Part shown: positions 57,001 through 63,801 of the stretch, piece by piece
How positions within the stretch are numbered: the first letter of the stretch is position 1
Layout: every line of letters begins with the position of its first letter
Source of the DNA: Nocardioides insulae DSM 17944
GTDB lineage: Bacteria > Actinomycetota > Actinomycetes > Propionibacteriales > Nocardioidaceae
DNA: 64,000 nt
Direction of reading: 5' to 3'
Assembly (NCBI RefSeq): GCF_000422825.1
Contig: NZ_KE383929.1
Location: 682,001-746,000, forward strand
Program-made: the position numbers and the translations under genes
Notes under the pieces: model-generated
Told to the model about the DNA's origin: nothing
The model's database searches: none
What the model saw: the letters and a program-made list of their open reading frames with translations, nothing else

Positions 57001-57521
57001 CGGGCACCTCCGAGCTGACCGGTCGGGACGGCCTGCGGACCTATCGCGGCGAGGTCACCGTGACCGACGCGCTGACGCCGATCGCCCTGGACGGACCGTG
57101 GAGCGTACGGCTCGACCGGGAGGGTGAGAGTGAACAGACCCGACCGCTGGGATCGTGGACCGACCTCGACCCGCGCTTCTCCGGCAGCGCCGTCTACCGC
57201 ACCTCGGTCGACCTCACCGACCAGGACCTGGCCGACCGGCGGATGATGCTCGACCTGGGCGAAGTGCACGACATCGCCAAGGTGAGCGTGAACGGCACCG
57301 TGTTGCCGCGTGCCCTGTGGGCGCCGTACGTCGTGGATGTGACCGACGCGCTGCGGGCGGGTGGGAACACGATCGAGGTCCGCGTCACCAACACCCTGCT
57401 CAACGAGCGCGGCAAGGCGAACCAGGTGCCTCCCACCTCGGGCCTTCTCGGCCCGGTCTCCCTGCGCCCGCAGGCCGTGGTCGTCGCCCACCTGGAGCGC
57501 CGGCTCCCCGGCCGCCCCTGA
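54060..57521 (+). CDS. Secreted GH106-type alpha-L-rhamnosidase-like glycosidase
   Basis: 1153 residues. A signal peptide (about 1-40, basic start then a hydrophobic core, AAPAGA-type end) marks export. The catalytic part begins SFYWYWTGNVTPEVVDAQM, a GH106 signature, and holds acidic segments such as FWDDEPF and DEEGPQQR. A LamG-like insert lies near 215-300. A C-terminal jelly-roll (about 1015-1140, VSVNGTVLPRALWAPY) follows. GTG at 54060 has CAGGGAAC upstream. Likely acts on rhamnose-containing plant or pectic polymers; specificity is unproven. Confidence 0.85.
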   Translation: MNRHQTRTRGLLAGSIALSAVAGLAVTASPPSSAAPAGASATGQVSQDRGFSAADFADPRKDSRPSFYWYWTGNVTPEVVDAQMAEMRDKGVYEAVLFPYGGEKMQPAFLTPEWFDIVEHVLRTAQRTGMRIWLFNDSNFPSGKAGGVIANGGKVGDREVQARPELRLKALQRSTRVVEGPATVDPAESSGLSVEGGRLIVDGSLREGAHPIAGGAAWDDYTVTGKAGFTASGVQLMVRSSADGSKGYLVDVDVKGRASVWRLDGETRTQLTTGVPTPGFSPRREQTISVTVTGDQIQPVINKTVQPAAHDATYPTGSAAVSAEFGGVGVEDAVEGLQRVQWADLTVTGADGSELWSQAFEDSEAIGDFGGPLIRLDGAVAASARPAGSTDGEDLVELTPKLEDGSWQVPAGRWQIDTFESVTLVDDTSGYHRGYLNLLDPRATDALLDTVQGEYLRRFGWAMGSVVPGFWDDEPFISSAEPWPFKRLPWSSGLADLIDQAGATPGVAFTAAADELGRTGEEYSGAYWRAVNDAFATNYYQRQAAWMEDHGLKLITNPLLDEEGPQQRMHSTGDLAKNNQYAQVPGTDMITEDYQAGHQTMLVRNAASAAHQSGAERALVEVFGNSGWDVAPDFMRATVGALATRGANSTALHAMWTDEKQVYFAPPFGPVNPYWDAMGDVDAWIGRVMEMGRGESLARTAVIQPQRAAEQTRTTDTEHRLDANLSGAAYALERGQVDFDLLSDGALSGDPHTRYQGRTRLGRLEVGEASYSMLVLPETTVLDLETAQRLQRFVLAGGRLVAVGELPRLEARGRTQALARELDTLFGRAGTGWSRHGLGRVALVPDTETLGDLAAAAGVAAADLSPAAPAVRVIRTEREGEVAFLINNESDQTVTTNATLPVDGVPELWDPRTGTTEVATAYDESGLGRTTVPLDLDPYETLAVVFERGTKASPHLLGDQPAESVTATRHGLDATMVLPEPGTSELTGRDGLRTYRGEVTVTDALTPIALDGPWSVRLDREGESEQTRPLGSWTDLDPRFSGSAVYRTSVDLTDQDLADRRMMLDLGEVHDIAKVSVNGTVLPRALWAPYVVDVTDALRAGGNTIEVRVTNTLLNERGKANQVPPTSGLLGPVSLRPQAVVVAHLERRLPGRP

Positions 57522-57578
57522 CCGCCCCTGACTGAGGGCCTGCGGCGGCGCCGAGCGCCGCCCGGGCGGGTCCCCGGC

Positions 57579-57598
57579 CGTGGGTGTCGACACCCACG
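57579..57598 (+). terminator. Palindromic hairpin after the glycosidase
   Basis: A perfect 20-bp palindrome centred on TCGA, extended imperfectly on both sides (GGTCCCCGG / CCGGGACC), 58 bp after the stop. Confidence 0.7.
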
Positions 57599-57773
57599 AC
57601 CGGGACCGCCGGACGTCGGCCGTCGTCCCCTTCGCGGGAGGACGGCCGGCGTCGGAGCGGCCCAGCGGGTGCGAGGACCCTCAGGTAGCGACCGGTCCCC
57701 GTCCGCCCTTGAAGCGGCCGACGGCGCGCGCGACGATGAAGACCCAGTGTCCGAGACCGCGAGGGAGGCCACG

Positions 57774-57965
57774 ATGAGTTCGATGGACCAGGCCGCCGAG
57801 GCCGACCTGCTCGACCAGCAGCACGCCGTCGAGGAGGCGGATGAGATCCTCATCCCCCACCCGGCCACCGCGCTCGAGGAGGCCAGCGAGGGCGACCTGC
57901 TCGAGCAGGAGCAGAGCGTGACCGGTGACGACGACCTCTACCCGTACGGCGCGGAGGAGGAGTGA
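57774..57965 (+). CDS. Small acidic protein with internal repeat
   Basis: 63 residues, very acidic. Two similar blocks, AEADLLDQQHAVEEADE and SEGDLLEQEQSVTGDDD, share DLL(D/E)Q and suggest duplication of an about 28-residue unit. GAGGGAGG precedes the ATG at 57774. I know of short actinobacterial proteins with DLLEQ-type motifs but no function. Composition and frame support a real gene. Confidence 0.75.
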   Translation: MSSMDQAAEADLLDQQHAVEEADEILIPHPATALEEASEGDLLEQEQSVTGDDDLYPYGAEEE

Positions 57966-57975
57966 GGCAGCCCCC

Positions 57976-58599
57976 TCACTGCTGACCGGGGCGGAGCTCG
58001 AGGAACAGCGCCTCCGCCTCGGCACACACCACGTCACCGTGGGTGATCTCCCCGCGCACGAACCGCTTACGGCCCTCGACCCGCTCGATCCAGCACCGCA
58101 CGCCCAGGGTGACGTCGATGGGCGCGATGGCCCGGTAGTCGGTCTTGAGGTACGCCGTCCGGCTGGGCACCGGACCGGCCCAGTGCGCCACCGTGCCGAG
58201 CAGGTCGTCGAAGAGCACCGAGAGCGCGCCACCGTGCACTGCGCCGTTCACCCCGAGGTGGAAGGCGCCGAAGCGCACCGTGCCGGCCAGGTGGCGCTCT
58301 CCCCGCTCAGTCCGGGTGAAGACCGGTACGAGGGCCTGCCCGCGCCCCGGCGTACGCCGCACGCGACCGTAGTGCCGCTCGGCCTCGGGGACCCGACGCA
58401 CCTCCATCCGGCGCCGCCACGACGCCAGGTCGGCACGGAGCTCGGCGGCGGTGTCGGGATCCAGGGAGGCCATCGCCAGCGCGTCCAGGAAGCCGCGCAG
58501 TTCCGCGGCCATGCCCACCATCTCGGAGTGCAGGTCCGCTGACATCGCCTCCTTGCCGCGGCGGCCCATCATCGCCTCGATGCCGTCGACGCCGCTCAC
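57976..58599 (-). CDS. PaaI-type hotdog thioesterase
   Basis: 207 residues: a helical N-terminus and one hotdog domain with the PaaI signature NGAVHGGALSVLFDDLLG. Expected to hydrolyse an aryl- or acyl-CoA. The GTG overlaps the stop of the CoA ligase by four bases, so ligase and thioesterase are made together and may act on the same acyl group. Confidence 0.87.
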   Translation of the reverse strand: MSGVDGIEAMMGRRGKEAMSADLHSEMVGMAAELRGFLDALAMASLDPDTAAELRADLASWRRRMEVRRVPEAERHYGRVRRTPGRGQALVPVFTRTERGERHLAGTVRFGAFHLGVNGAVHGGALSVLFDDLLGTVAHWAGPVPSRTAYLKTDYRAIAPIDVTLGVRCWIERVEGRKRFVRGEITHGDVVCAEAEALFLELRPGQQ

Positions 58600-60296
58600 G
58601 AGGCGTCCCCGGACGGGTCGGCGACCTGCGCCGCGGCCCAGGCGGACTCAGCGGTCCGCAGGTCGCGGTGGTCGTCCTCCCCGACCACGAAGCGCCGCAG
58701 GTCGGCCTTGTTGATCTTGCTGATCGTGGACCTCGGCAGCGCCCGGACGACGTAGACCTCACGCGGGACCTTGAAGTCGGCGAGCAGGTCGCGGCAGGCG
58801 CCGGTGACCACGGCGGCGAGTCGTGCCTCGACATCGGCCGAGGCGGTCGGGGCGCCCGAAACCCCGTCGTCGGCTGGGACGACGAAGGCGACCGGCACCT
58901 GGTCCAGCTTGCTGTCCGGCGCGGCCACCACGGCGACCTCACCCACCTCGGGCAGGGCCGCGATCACCCGCTCGATCTCGGAGGCGGCGACGTTCTCCGC
59001 TCCCACCTTGAGCATGTCCTTGAGCCGGTCGACGAAGGTGAGCGTCCCGTCGTCGTTGAGCCGGACCAGGTCGCCGGTGGCGAACCAGCCCTCGGCGTCG
59101 AAGCCCGACCGGGTCGCCTCGGGGTTGTTCCAGTACTCCGCGAACATCGAGATCCCGCGCACGCCGCGGACGAACAGCTCACCGGTCTCGCCACACCCGA
59201 CCGGGCTGCCGTCGGGCCGGCTGACCCGGATGTCGTACTCCGGGGCGGGCCGGCCGATCGACCCCTGCATGGCCGGCAGCCGACCGCTGGAGCAGATGCC
59301 GTGGCTGACCGTCTCGGTCATGCCCCACCAGGTGACGCACTCGACCCCGAAGAGCTCCTGGAACGGTGCGACGACCGGGCTGCCGAAGCAGCGGTAGTCG
59401 TGCTCGGGCGGCGCCTCTGCGGCGAGCACGGCACGCAGGGACAGCCCCATCAGGGAGAGCCAGGTGCACCCGTGCGCCAGGGAGATCTCCCAGAACCTGC
59501 TGGTCGACCACTTGTGGATCAGCACGAACCGCGCGCCGACCCACAGACTGGCCAGCACGGAGTAGGCCATCGCGTTGGTGTGGAACAACGGCATGTAGGT
59601 CAGGTGGACGTCGTCCTTCCGCAACCCCTCGTGGGTCGCGTTGCACTGGCCCGCCCACAGCCCGTTGGCATGGGTCCACAACACGCCCTTGGGACGAGCG
59701 GTCGTGCCGGAGGTGTACTGGATGCTCAGCGGCGCACCCGGCTCGGCCGGCGGGCTGAGGAGTCGCCGCGGGTCGGCGTACAGCTCATCGAAGCGGAGCA
59801 CGCCCGCGGGCAGCGGCAGCGCCGGCTCCCCGAGCGGTACGCCGGGATCCTGGTCCACTGCGGCGACGAAGGCGAGGGCGGGCCCGGCCGCACCGAGGAG
59901 TGACGCGAACCGCGGCTGGGTGATCGCGGCGGTGGCGCCGCTGTCCTCGATGTAGTAGCGCAGCTCGTCCTCGGATGCGCGCGCGTTGGTGGTCACCGCC
60001 ACCGCGTGCACCTGGGCACAGGCGAACCAGGCGAGCAGGAACTCCGGGCAGTTCTCCAGGTGGATGACCACCCGGTCACCGGCACCGATGCCGCGCTCCT
60101 GCAACCCGGCGGCCACGGCCCGCACCTCGGCGAGGAAGACCGCATAGGTCCAGGTCCGCGGCGCGCCCTCGAAGGGCTGCCAGGTCACGAAGTCGTCGTC
60201 GGGGTGCTCGGCCGCCCGTTCCGTCAGCAGTCGGGCGACGTCCGTGCCGGTGTAGGGATGCAGCGGCGGGATAGGGAGGCGTGGTTCGCTGGCCTG
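58596..60296 (-). CDS. Aryl/acyl-CoA ligase (AMP-forming)
   Basis: 566 residues of the ANL superfamily: P-loop YTSGTTARPKG, WWGMTETVSHG, GWFATGDLV and a C-terminal ISKINKADLRR carrying the catalytic lysine. It resembles crotonobetaine/carnitine- and fatty-acid-CoA ligases; its place beside pobA makes an aromatic acid possible. GTG at 60296 has GAAAGG at seven bases; GTG at 60338 is an alternative. The substrate is not read from sequence. Confidence 0.87.
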   Translation of the reverse strand, partial: QASEPRLPIPPLHPYTGTDVARLLTERAAEHPDDDFVTWQPFEGAPRTWTYAVFLAEVRAVAAGLQERGIGAGDRVVIHLENCPEFLLAWFACAQVHAVAVTTNARASEDELRYYIEDSGATAAITQPRFASLLGAAGPALAFVAAVDQDPGVPLGEPALPLPAGVLRFDELYADPRRLLSPPAEPGAPLSIQYTSGTTARPKGVLWTHANGLWAGQCNATHEGLRKDDVHLTYMPLFHTNAMAYSVLASLWVGARFVLIHKWSTSRFWEISLAHGCTWLSLMGLSLRAVLAAEAPPEHDYRCFGSPVVAPFQELFGVECVTWWGMTETVSHGICSSGRLPAMQGSIGRPAPEYDIRVSRPDGSPVGCGETGELFVRGVRGISMFAEYWNNPEATRSGFDAEGWFATGDLVRLNDDGTLTFVDRLKDMLKVGAENVAASEIERVIAALPEVGEVAVVAAPDSKLDQVPVAFVVPADDGVSGAPTASADVEARLAAVVTGACRDLLADFKVPREVYVVRALPRSTISKINKADLRRFVVGEDDHRDLRTAESAWAAAQVADPSGDAS

Positions 60297-60348
60297 CACG
60301 ATCGACCTTTCGGGGCGACTGGTCAGGCTTCCGGACACCCGACGTGAA

Positions 60349-60421
60349 AGTGGTCCCGAGGATGGCCGTCCCCGGGACCACTGTCAACCAGCAACTGAAC
60401 GTCCGATCAGTGGCCGTTCAG
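60349..60421 (-). promoter_or_regulatory. Promoter region of the CoA-ligase operon with two dyads
   Basis: On the minus strand a TTGACA (60387-60382) is a good -35, but no good -10 follows at 17 bp. Dyad one, AGTGGTCCCG/CGGGACCACT (60349-60358/60373-60382), lies just downstream of it. Dyad two, CTGAACG/CGTTCAG (60395-60401/60415-60421), lies upstream and has TetR-like half-sites. Confidence 0.45.
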
Positions 60422-60444
60422 GGTCGCGCGTCGCGCGTAGGCGC

Positions 60445-61644
60445 TCAGCCCCTGTCGGGCCACCCGGTGTAGCCCTCGGCGAGGTAGGTCTTGCCCGCCT
60501 CGGAGGCGACCAGGGTGGCCAGCTCGCCGAGCTGGCGGCGCTCGTCGAACGGCGTGCTCTCCGGCAGCTGGTGGAGCATCGTGGTCATCCAGTAGGAGAA
60601 GTGCTGGGCCTTCCACACGCGGGCGAGCGCGCGGTCGGTGTAGGTGTCCAGGGCCTCGGCCTCACCCTTGGAGACGGTCCGCTCGATCACCTCGGCCAGC
60701 ACGCGCACGTCGGCCAGGGCGAGGTTGAGCCCCTTGGCGCCGGTCGGCGGGACCGTGTGCGCCGCATCGCCGGCGAGCAGCAGGCGACCGTGCCGCATCG
60801 GCGTCTGCACGAAGCTGCGGAAGGGCAGGACCGACTTGTCGATGACCGGTCCCTCGTTGAGGCGGAAGCCGTCCGGGCCGGCCACCCGGCCCTGCAGCTG
60901 CTCCCAGATCCGGTCGTCGGACCAGTCCGCGGGGTTCTCGCTCGGGTCGCACTGGAAGTACATCCGCTGCACGTCCGCGGTGCGCTGGCTGATCAGCGCG
61001 AAGCCCTGCTCACCACGGGTGTAGATCAGCTCCGGAGCGGAGGTCGGCGCCTCGACCAGTACGCCGAACCACGCGAAGGGGTACTCCCGGAAGTACTGCG
61101 TGCGCGGCTCGACCAGGTCGCGGCAGATGCTGCGGGAGCCGTCGGCCCCGACCACCAGCTCGGCGGTGACCTCGTGCCGCGCCCCCTCCGGGTCCAGGTA
61201 GGTGACCCGCGGACCTGTGCTCGACGCGCCGACCTCGTGCACCTCGGCACCGGAGATGCCGTAGCGCAGGTCGCCCGCGTCGCGGGTGCGGGCGGCATGC
61301 AGGTCGATGAAGACCTCGGTCTGGGGGTAGAGCCAGCAGGACGCGCCGACGTACTTCTGGAAGTCGATGCGGTGGCTCTCACCGCCGAAGCGCAGGTCGA
61401 TGCCCTGGTGCTCGTGCCCGTCGGTCAGCACCCGGTCCGAAGCGCCCGAGTCCACCAGGAGGCGGACGCTGTCGCGCTCGAGGATGCCGGCGCGGTGGGT
61501 GGTGGCGATCTCGTCGTAGGTGCGGTGGTCGAGCACCACGCTCTCGATCCCGGCCACGTGGAGCAGATGCGAGAGCATCAGCCCCGCCGGGCCTCCTCCC
61601 ACGATCGCCACCTGGGTCCGTGTGCTGCTGGTCACCGTCGTCAT
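60445..61644 (-). CDS. pobA: 4-hydroxybenzoate 3-monooxygenase
   Basis: FAD hydroxylase turning 4-hydroxybenzoate into protocatechuate. It has 399 residues, colinear with the Pseudomonas enzyme: dinucleotide loop VAIVGGGPAGL, RAGILE, the substrate-site strand FRSFVQTPM, and the FAD GD motif LAGDAAHTVPPTGAKGLNLA. The ATG at 61644 fits a -10 hexamer seven bases upstream. Its product feeds PcaHG at the right edge. Confidence 0.96.
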   Translation of the reverse strand: MTTVTSSTRTQVAIVGGGPAGLMLSHLLHVAGIESVVLDHRTYDEIATTHRAGILERDSVRLLVDSGASDRVLTDGHEHQGIDLRFGGESHRIDFQKYVGASCWLYPQTEVFIDLHAARTRDAGDLRYGISGAEVHEVGASSTGPRVTYLDPEGARHEVTAELVVGADGSRSICRDLVEPRTQYFREYPFAWFGVLVEAPTSAPELIYTRGEQGFALISQRTADVQRMYFQCDPSENPADWSDDRIWEQLQGRVAGPDGFRLNEGPVIDKSVLPFRSFVQTPMRHGRLLLAGDAAHTVPPTGAKGLNLALADVRVLAEVIERTVSKGEAEALDTYTDRALARVWKAQHFSYWMTTMLHQLPESTPFDERRQLGELATLVASEAGKTYLAEGYTGWPDRG

Positions 61645-61651
61645 GAGGGCG

Positions 61652-61657
61652 ACGGTA
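61652..61657 (-). promoter_or_regulatory. -10 element of pobA (leaderless type)
   Basis: TACCGT on the minus strand, seven bases before the ATG. The IclR-type operator begins 30 bp upstream of it. Confidence 0.55.
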
Positions 61658-61686
61658 TGACCCGGGTCTCCTTCCCGCGAGATCGC

Positions 61687-61701
61687 TTCTGCTCAGCGGA
61701 A
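61687..61701. promoter_or_regulatory. IclR-type operator upstream of pobA
   Basis: TTCTGCTCAGCGGAA, a 15-bp palindrome with one mismatched pair (TTCYGC-N3-GCRGAA). The same 16-base word, inverted, lies before pcaH. It sits where an activator or repressor of pobA would act and could also serve the divergent gene at 61783. Confidence 0.75.
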
Positions 61702-61735
61702 ACGCTAGCCAAAACGGTGCCACCCTGTCATCGTC

Positions 61736-61749
61736 TGAGCGATCGTTCA
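61736..61749. promoter_or_regulatory. TGAGCGATCGTTCA dyad, TetR-like
   Basis: A 14-bp inverted repeat with one mismatched pair, 33 bp before the gene at 61783. TGAACGA/TCGTTCA half-sites are common for TetR repressors of acyl- and aryl-CoA catabolism. No tetR gene is in the window. Confidence 0.45.
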
Positions 61750-61782
61750 ATCCATCTCTCCCCCAATCCCCTGGAGGAATCC

Positions 61783-62112
61783 GTGGCCGCAGCAGAAACT
61801 TCCGAGAACCACGGCGTCCTGGTGGTCTTCACCAGCCCCGCGGACCCGTCGCGCGAGGATGAGTTCAACGCCTGGTACACCGGCACCCACGTGCCCGAGA
61901 TCGTCGAGAAGGTCGACGGGATCTCCGGTGCCCAGCGCTACCAGCTCGGCAACGGCTCCCCCGAGGGCCCGCGCCCCTACCTGGCGCTCTACACGCTCAC
62001 CGAGCCGGCCGAGAAGGTGCAGGCCGCCTTCTTCGCCGCGCTGCCGACCTTCACCATGTCCGACGCCATCGCGGGTGACCCTGTGCTCGCGTTCTACGAC
62101 GCACGGGACTGA
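61783..62112 (+). CDS. Small dimeric alpha/beta-barrel protein (EthD-like), unknown
   Basis: 109 residues beginning GVLVVFTSPADPSREDEFNAWYTGTHVPE; the FNxWYxxxHVPE segment and length fit the EthD/ferredoxin-like dimeric barrel group. Function unknown. GTG at 61783 has GGAGG at five bases. It is divergent from pobA with IclR-type and TetR-like sites between, so it probably belongs to the same aromatic pathway. Confidence 0.75.
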   Translation: MAAAETSENHGVLVVFTSPADPSREDEFNAWYTGTHVPEIVEKVDGISGAQRYQLGNGSPEGPRPYLALYTLTEPAEKVQAAFFAALPTFTMSDAIAGDPVLAFYDARD

Positions 62113-62137
62113 GCCTCGAACCCAGGCTGAGCCCACC

Positions 62138-62169
62138 CCGGCCGGGACACCGCTCGGTGTCCCGGCCGG
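62138..62169. terminator. Hairpin between barrel gene and iclR
   Basis: 14-bp perfect arms (62138-62151 and 62156-62169) with a 4-nt loop between convergent genes. Confidence 0.82.
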
Positions 62170-62221
62170 TCGCGCATCGCCCGGCCGCCCCTCACCATCG
62201 CGCCCCTCACAGGCGCCGGAC

Positions 62222-62962
62222 TCACAGCTGGCGGCCGATACCGCGGGCGGCGACCTGGAGGGCCGCGATCAGACGGCCCCGGTCGTCCTCCAGTGAAGGC
62301 ACCACGACGCCGAGCGCCGCGACGATGGTGTTGCGCTGGCGGATGGGCACCGCGGCCGAGCAGGCGCCGAGCGTCATCTCCTGCGCGGTCGCCGAGAATC
62401 CCTCGCGTCGCACCCCCGCCAGCTGTTCCTCGAGGAGCTGCGGATCGGTGACGGTGAACGGGGTCATCGGCACCAGGTCAGCGAGCACCCGGCGCCGGAC
62501 GTCGTCGGGGGCGTGGGCGAGCAGCACCTTCCCGACCCCCGTGGCGTACATCGGCAGGCGCGAGCCGACCTTGCTCACCACCGGCACCGAGGCCCGCCCG
62601 GCGAGTCGTTCGAGGTAGAGGACCGAGTCACCGTCGCGGACCGCGAGCTGGACCGTCGCCAGGGTCGCCGCATAGATGTCGTGCAGGAAGGGAGACGCCG
62701 CGTCACGCAGCGTCTCCTGCACGGGCGCGAGCAGGCCGATGTCCCAGATCCGGCGCCCGACGACGTACTCGCGGCCGACCATCGCCAGCGCCCTGTGTGA
62801 CACCAACTCCGCCACCAGCCGGTGGGTCGTGGAGAGCGGGAGATCCGCACGCCGGGCGATCGAGCTGAGCGCGAGCTGCGGGTGGTCCTTGTCGAAGGCG
62901 GAGAGCACGGCGAGCACGCGGGCCGTGACGGTGGCGCCCGGGGTGCGGGTGTTGCCGGCCAT
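62222..62962 (-). CDS. IclR-family regulator of the pob/pca genes
   Basis: 246 residues: N-terminal winged helix (about 10-70) and the IclR effector domain (about 75-245), with YATGVGKVLLAH and SATAQEMTLGACSAAVPI as family segments. It is divergent from pcaH and a TTCYGC-type palindrome lies between; the same palindrome is at pobA, so it very probably controls both. The effector may be 4-hydroxybenzoate or protocatechuate (inference). ATG at 62962 gives the usual N-terminus; an in-frame GTG at 62980 is possible. Confidence 0.9.
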   Translation of the reverse strand: MAGNTRTPGATVTARVLAVLSAFDKDHPQLALSSIARRADLPLSTTHRLVAELVSHRALAMVGREYVVGRRIWDIGLLAPVQETLRDAASPFLHDIYAATLATVQLAVRDGDSVLYLERLAGRASVPVVSKVGSRLPMYATGVGKVLLAHAPDDVRRRVLADLVPMTPFTVTDPQLLEEQLAGVRREGFSATAQEMTLGACSAAVPIRQRNTIVAALGVVVPSLEDDRGRLIAALQVAARGIGRQL

Positions 62963-62983
62963 GCCTCGATGATCACACACTTC

Positions 62984-62998
62984 TTCCGCTGAGCAGAA
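62984..62998. promoter_or_regulatory. IclR-type operator between iclR and pcaH
   Basis: TTCCGCTGAGCAGAA, the reverse complement of the pobA-side operator. It lies 22 bp before iclR and 42 bp before pcaH, suitable for autoregulation and control of pcaHG. Confidence 0.78.
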
Positions 62999-63039
62999 GG
63001 AACTTGGCGCGACTCACACCACGGGGTCATCGTCGTGGC

Positions 63040-63801
63040 ATGGAACTGGAGACACAGTCGGTCATCGACGCCGAGATCTCGGCGATCGCACAGGCCACCG
63101 AACAGGCCGGGGCCGGTGAGCTCCAGCCGCACGTGGACTACCCGCCCTACCGCAGCAGCATCCTGCGGCACCCCACCAAGGATCTGCGCCACACCGACCC
63201 GGAGACGATCGAGCGCTGGGCACCCTGCTTCAGCCACCGCGACGTCGACCCGCTCGAGTCCGACCTGACCATCGGCCAGCGGGGCGAGCCCGTCGGCGAG
63301 CGGATCATCGTCACCGGTCGGGTCACCGACGGCGAGGGGCGCCCGGTCCGCAACCAGTTGGTCGAGATCTGGCAGGCCAATGCCGGCGGCCGCTACGTCC
63401 ACAAGCGCGACCAGCACCACGCCGCGCTCGACCCCAACTTCACCGGCGCGGGCCGCTGCCTGACCGACGACGAGGGCAACTACCGCTTCGTCAGCATCAA
63501 GCCCGGCCCGTACCCGTGGAAGAACCACCTCAACGCCTGGCGGCCGGCGCACATCCACTTCTCCCTGTTCGGCACCGACTTCACCCAGCGGCTGGTGACC
63601 CAGATGTACTTCCCGGGAGACCCGCTCTTCTCCCGTGACCCCATCTACCAGGCCATCACGGATCCCAAGGCGCGCGAGATGCTCGTGGCCACCTACGACC
63701 ACGACCTCACCCAGCCCGAGTGGGCCACCGGCTACCGCTGGGACATCGTGCTCACCGGCAGCAACCGCACCTACACCGAGTCCGAGGACAGCGACCTGTG
63801 A
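63040..63801 (+). CDS. pcaH: Protocatechuate 3,4-dioxygenase beta subunit
   Basis: Iron(III) intradiol dioxygenase subunit opening protocatechuate to 3-carboxymuconate. It has 253 residues. Ligands Tyr119, Tyr158, His171 and His173 have exactly the spacing of the Pseudomonas enzyme (39, 13, 2). The ATG at 63040 gives the normal N-terminus. It overlaps pcaG by four bases. Confidence 0.97.
   Translation: MELETQSVIDAEISAIAQATEQAGAGELQPHVDYPPYRSSILRHPTKDLRHTDPETIERWAPCFSHRDVDPLESDLTIGQRGEPVGERIIVTGRVTDGEGRPVRNQLVEIWQANAGGRYVHKRDQHHAALDPNFTGAGRCLTDDEGNYRFVSIKPGPYPWKNHLNAWRPAHIHFSLFGTDFTQRLVTQMYFPGDPLFSRDPIYQAITDPKAREMLVATYDHDLTQPEWATGYRWDIVLTGSNRTYTESEDSDL

Noticed and set aside
54051..57593. 1180-codon minus-strand open frame opposite the glycosidase
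   Set aside because: Antisense shadow; the plus strand encodes a signal peptide and conserved GH106 segments.
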